Assembly (NCBI GenBank): GCA_030741175.1
Contig: JASLVT010000058.1
Location: forward strand, 1 to 7,410
Length of the DNA stretch: 7,410 nucleotides
DNA from: Porticoccaceae bacterium
GTDB lineage: Bacteria > Pseudomonadota > Gammaproteobacteria > Pseudomonadales > Porticoccaceae
Direction of reading: 5' to 3'
Of the stretch, positions 4,920 to 7,410 are shown piece by piece (positions within the stretch are counted from its first letter, which is position 1; each line of letters opens with the position of its first letter). The notes under the pieces are model-generated. The model was not told the DNA's origin. It worked only from the letters and a program-made list of their open reading frames with translations, and did not search any database. A program made the translations under genes and the position numbers.

Positions 4920-7410
4920 TTAAACGCTAATAATATCCAAGCTTGTGGTTGTCGCCAAATCGGCATTGGTAATAACTGCGGTCTGTGCCAATTCTTGACG
5001 TAAATAGGTGTTGGCAACCCGCTTGAGATCAGCTTCTGTTACTGCCAATACCCGCTGTCTAAATTGTTCGGTGCAGGCTTTCCCACGCCCATTTAGCTCT
5101 GCATGAAAGGCCTGAATGGCTTCACCTGCAGGCGTACCCGGTTTATCAAGACCGCCAATAACGCCCAAAATAGCCTCTTCAATTTTGTCGTAGCCAAGAC
5201 TGTGGGACTGTAGCCAACTAATGGATTCATCAAAATCTGATAATGTCTCGGCAATGCGCGGATCGCGATAGGAGAAAAAGCGAAAGGCTCCACTCTGATT
5301 ATCCTGCGATGCACCGCCACCATAGGCACCGCCTTGCTCTCGTATTGCACGATGCAGGAAACCATTGCGCAATACACCACCCAGTACTGTTAAAGCGGCA
5401 GAATCCACGTGCCCAGTTGGCACTGTAGGATAGGCCTTTGAGCAAAAGCTTACCTGTGTATTGGTTGTCCAACAATGACTGACCGGCGCTAATGTTGGGT
5501 TGTAATCAATCAAGTTATTGCTAGCTGGCACAGCAGTGGAATGCTTTGATTGCATAACAGTGCTAAATTCATCGAGGCATTGACCCTCAGCCACCAATAA
5601 AAACTGTCGGGGCTGTGCCAATACTAGTTGGTGGATCGACTGGAGTTGTTCAGATAGGTTGGCTAAGTCTGTATCGCAGTCGAGACTTTTATCCAGCATC
5701 TTTAATAAACCCAAGCCAGTCATACCTGCCCAGCGCTGATTGAGGTGGCCTTGAGCTGATAGGCCACTGGCCGCCGCAGTCATGGCCAACACATGGCCAT
5801 TGCCGGTAATGGAGGATTCGCGATAGGTGCGAATTTGTGCAACCAATTCTCGCAGTCTGGGCAATTCATCAAAACGCGCCTGCAGTAGCGATTCTTGCAT
5901 CAGATCTGTCATTGCTGATTGGTTGCGCGATAACCCTTTGCTACTAAAGCTTATATTGCCATGAAGTTGCGCAAGACTATCCTTATCAGTGCGCACTGAT
6001 GCAGATGCGGAGTAGGCGCCAACCACAGAGGAGTGCCAGAGTTGCGTCTGTTGATAGTCTCGCTGACCGACGCCCATTTCGGTAACGCAGGTGCTGTACA
6101 GTGGCAATAGATCCATCTGCTGTTCAGTCAGCTCTGGCATCGGCATGATAATCTGCTGATAGGCCACCCCGTTAGTACCGGCGCTGTAGCGGCTGATGGG
6201 TATCGGGCTACTGTCATAGGATTGTTTTTCAGCATAGGTTATCTCTGCCGGTATATCTTCAATACCTACCTTGGGCAGCAGATCTAGGCTCTCCTCCATT
6301 TCTTGACGCTCTTTCAGAGCGGCAGATTTTTCTATAATCGCCTGTTTTTCACTATCGGAGAGACTGGCTTTAATATCGGCGAGGCGCTGTTTTTCCGCCT
6401 GCTCTTTGCGACGACCGAGTTGACTATCAGGTTTCAGTACCAGACGCGTGCGATGCTGGTTATTAAGCAGTAGATCGCGCGCCAGTGATTTAATAAATTC
6501 CGGATCCCTGATCTGCTGTTGCAACTTCTCTAACACTGGATCTAGATTGAGCAAGGAGACGGGGTCACCGCGGTGGGTGGCACTGGTCAGGCTAGTCAGT
6601 ATGAGATGTAGGCCATAGGGATAACCACTGCCTGATATCTCCCGTTGCGATAGTTCCAGTTGATGCAGGCTGGCTGCAACTTGCTCATAGGGTAGGCCCT
6701 GCTCAGCGACATGTGCCACTACGTCAAGGATTAGCTTCTCCACTTCATCCGCATGTTGCGGATTGGAGCCTTCAATACCGCAGGCAAAAGCCAGTTCCTT
6801 TTGTGAGTCTTCTAGCCCGCACATAGGTGAAGGTGAGGTGCCGAGGTCGGTGGTTTCCAATGCTTTTTGCAATGGTGAGCCACTGTTATCCAGTAAAACA
6901 CTGGTGAGCAGGCGCGCTTGCATCGTTGCTTCCAGATCAGTGGAATCACCCAATAACCATGACAGAACAATATGCGTATTATTGTCTGAGGATCCCTGTT
7001 CTCCTTCATCATAGGCATAGGCCTCTTCAAAATACTGTGGTTTGCTGTAGCGCTGTTCATTGGTTACTGCGATATGACAATCGAGCTTATCGAAACGACT
7101 GAGCGCCTGCTGTTCAAACTGCTGTTGATGTTCAGCAGCGGCAATATCGCCAAAGGTAATGAAAATCGCATTGCTGGGATGGTAATGGGTTTTATAGAAC
7201 GCTTTAAACTGCTCGTAACTGAGATTCGGAATATCTTCTGGTTCGCCGCCGCTATTGTAGTGATAAGTACTCGTCGGATAGAGGTGCTTACTCATGGTTT
7301 GCCAGAGGATTGAATTAATCGAACTCATGGCACCTTTCATTTCATTGTATACCACGCCTTTGAAGCAGAGTTCCGAAGTGGGGTCATTGGCGTCGGCAAA
7401 TTCAAGACGG
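4920..7410 (-). CDS. M16C (PreP-like) zinc metalloprotease, N-terminus beyond the window
   Basis: This is a large pitrilysin/insulinase-superfamily peptidase of the presequence-protease (PreP, M16C) type, a clamshell enzyme that degrades short unfolded peptides. The reading frame is open to the window edge: 829 residues are visible of a family length near 970, so the gene is cut off by the window rather than broken. The N-terminal HXXEH zinc motif lies outside. The distal zinc ligand is seen in KGVVYNEMKG (Glu at 7343-7341), followed by YNSGGEPEDIP and YHPSNA. A charged helical linker spans visible residues about 328-388 and ends in the PreP-like LLPKVGIEDIP. The C-terminal half carries REQGGAYGGGA with Arg (5342-5340) and Tyr (5324-5322), the pair that completes the active site in plant PreP, then SYRDPR. 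The GTG at 7355-7353 lies inside the conserved VVYNEMKG and is not the start. Cellular location cannot be judged without the N-terminus. The TAA stop abuts the cmoA start. Confidence 0.92.
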   Translation of the reverse strand, partial: RLEFADANDPTSELCFKGVVYNEMKGAMSSINSILWQTMSKHLYPTSTYHYNSGGEPEDIPNLSYEQFKAFYKTHYHPSNAIFITFGDIAAAEHQQQFEQQALSRFDKLDCHIAVTNEQRYSKPQYFEEAYAYDEGEQGSSDNNTHIVLSWLLGDSTDLEATMQARLLTSVLLDNSGSPLQKALETTDLGTSPSPMCGLEDSQKELAFACGIEGSNPQHADEVEKLILDVVAHVAEQGLPYEQVAASLHQLELSQREISGSGYPYGLHLILTSLTSATHRGDPVSLLNLDPVLEKLQQQIRDPEFIKSLARDLLLNNQHRTRLVLKPDSQLGRRKEQAEKQRLADIKASLSDSEKQAIIEKSAALKERQEMEESLDLLPKVGIEDIPAEITYAEKQSYDSSPIPISRYSAGTNGVAYQQIIMPMPELTEQQMDLLPLYSTCVTEMGVGQRDYQQTQLWHSSVVGAYSASASVRTDKDSLAQLHGNISFSSKGLSRNQSAMTDLMQESLLQARFDELPRLRELVAQIRTYRESSITGNGHVLAMTAAASGLSAQGHLNQRWAGMTGLGLLKMLDKSLDCDTDLANLSEQLQSIHQLVLAQPRQFLLVAEGQCLDEFSTVMQSKHSTAVPASNNLIDYNPTLAPVSHCWTTNTQVSFCSKAYPTVPTGHVDSAALTVLGGVLRNGFLHRAIREQGGAYGGGASQDNQSGAFRFFSYRDPRIAETLSDFDESISWLQSHSLGYDKIEEAILGVIGGLDKPGTPAGEAIQAFHAELNGRGKACTEQFRQRVLAVTEADLKRVANTYLRQELAQTAVITNADLATTTSLDIISV

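Noticed and set aside
6763..7313. Plus-strand open frames of 83 and 79 codons (6763-7014, 7074-7313) inside the protease gene
   Set aside because: They are shadows of the conserved minus-strand coding sequence with no recognisable protein features.
7353..7355. GTG as the start of the M16C protease, giving an 811-aa protein
   Set aside because: The frame stays open through 7410 and the codons upstream encode the conserved KG before VVYNEMKG. The true start lies beyond the window.

Overview
This window is chromosomal DNA from a gammaproteobacterium. The evidence is a CmoA/CmoB pair closely resembling the Escherichia coli proteins, a SlyX protein with the family's C-terminal PPHY ending, and moderate base composition with AT-rich intergenic leaders. 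A marine Cellvibrionales/Spongiibacteraceae-type bacterium would fit, but that placement is a guess from general character, not from a marker gene. I see no mobile element, CRISPR array, rRNA or tRNA gene.

Layout, left to right: a 122-bp AT-rich leader and alanine dehydrogenase (ald, + strand); cmoB (- strand), convergent with ald; an 87-bp divergent region carrying a good cmoB promoter; slyX (+ strand); a 140-bp gap with two small palindromes and a possible promoter; a class-3-type aldehyde dehydrogenase (+ strand), ending 19 bp from the end of cmoA; cmoA (- strand); and, directly upstream of cmoA with no spacer, a large M16C (PreP-like) zinc metalloprotease (- strand). The protease gene runs off the right edge, so its N-terminus is missing.

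Functionally, CmoA makes carboxy-S-adenosylmethionine from SAM and prephenate. CmoB uses it to carboxymethylate 5-hydroxyuridine at position 34 of several tRNAs, widening wobble decoding. These two genes are usually adjacent in gammaproteobacteria. Here they keep their strand and order but are separated by slyX and the aldehyde dehydrogenase on the opposite strand. cmoA instead sits in an apparent coupled operon behind the M16C protease. Ald links alanine to pyruvate and ammonia and probably serves amino-acid catabolism.

No clearly novel multi-gene system is visible. The points most worth a second look are the split cmo locus, the stop/start abutment of protease and cmoA, the paired palindromes (one with a Fur-box-like core) ahead of the aldehyde dehydrogenase, and a repeated 10-mer in the ald leader.
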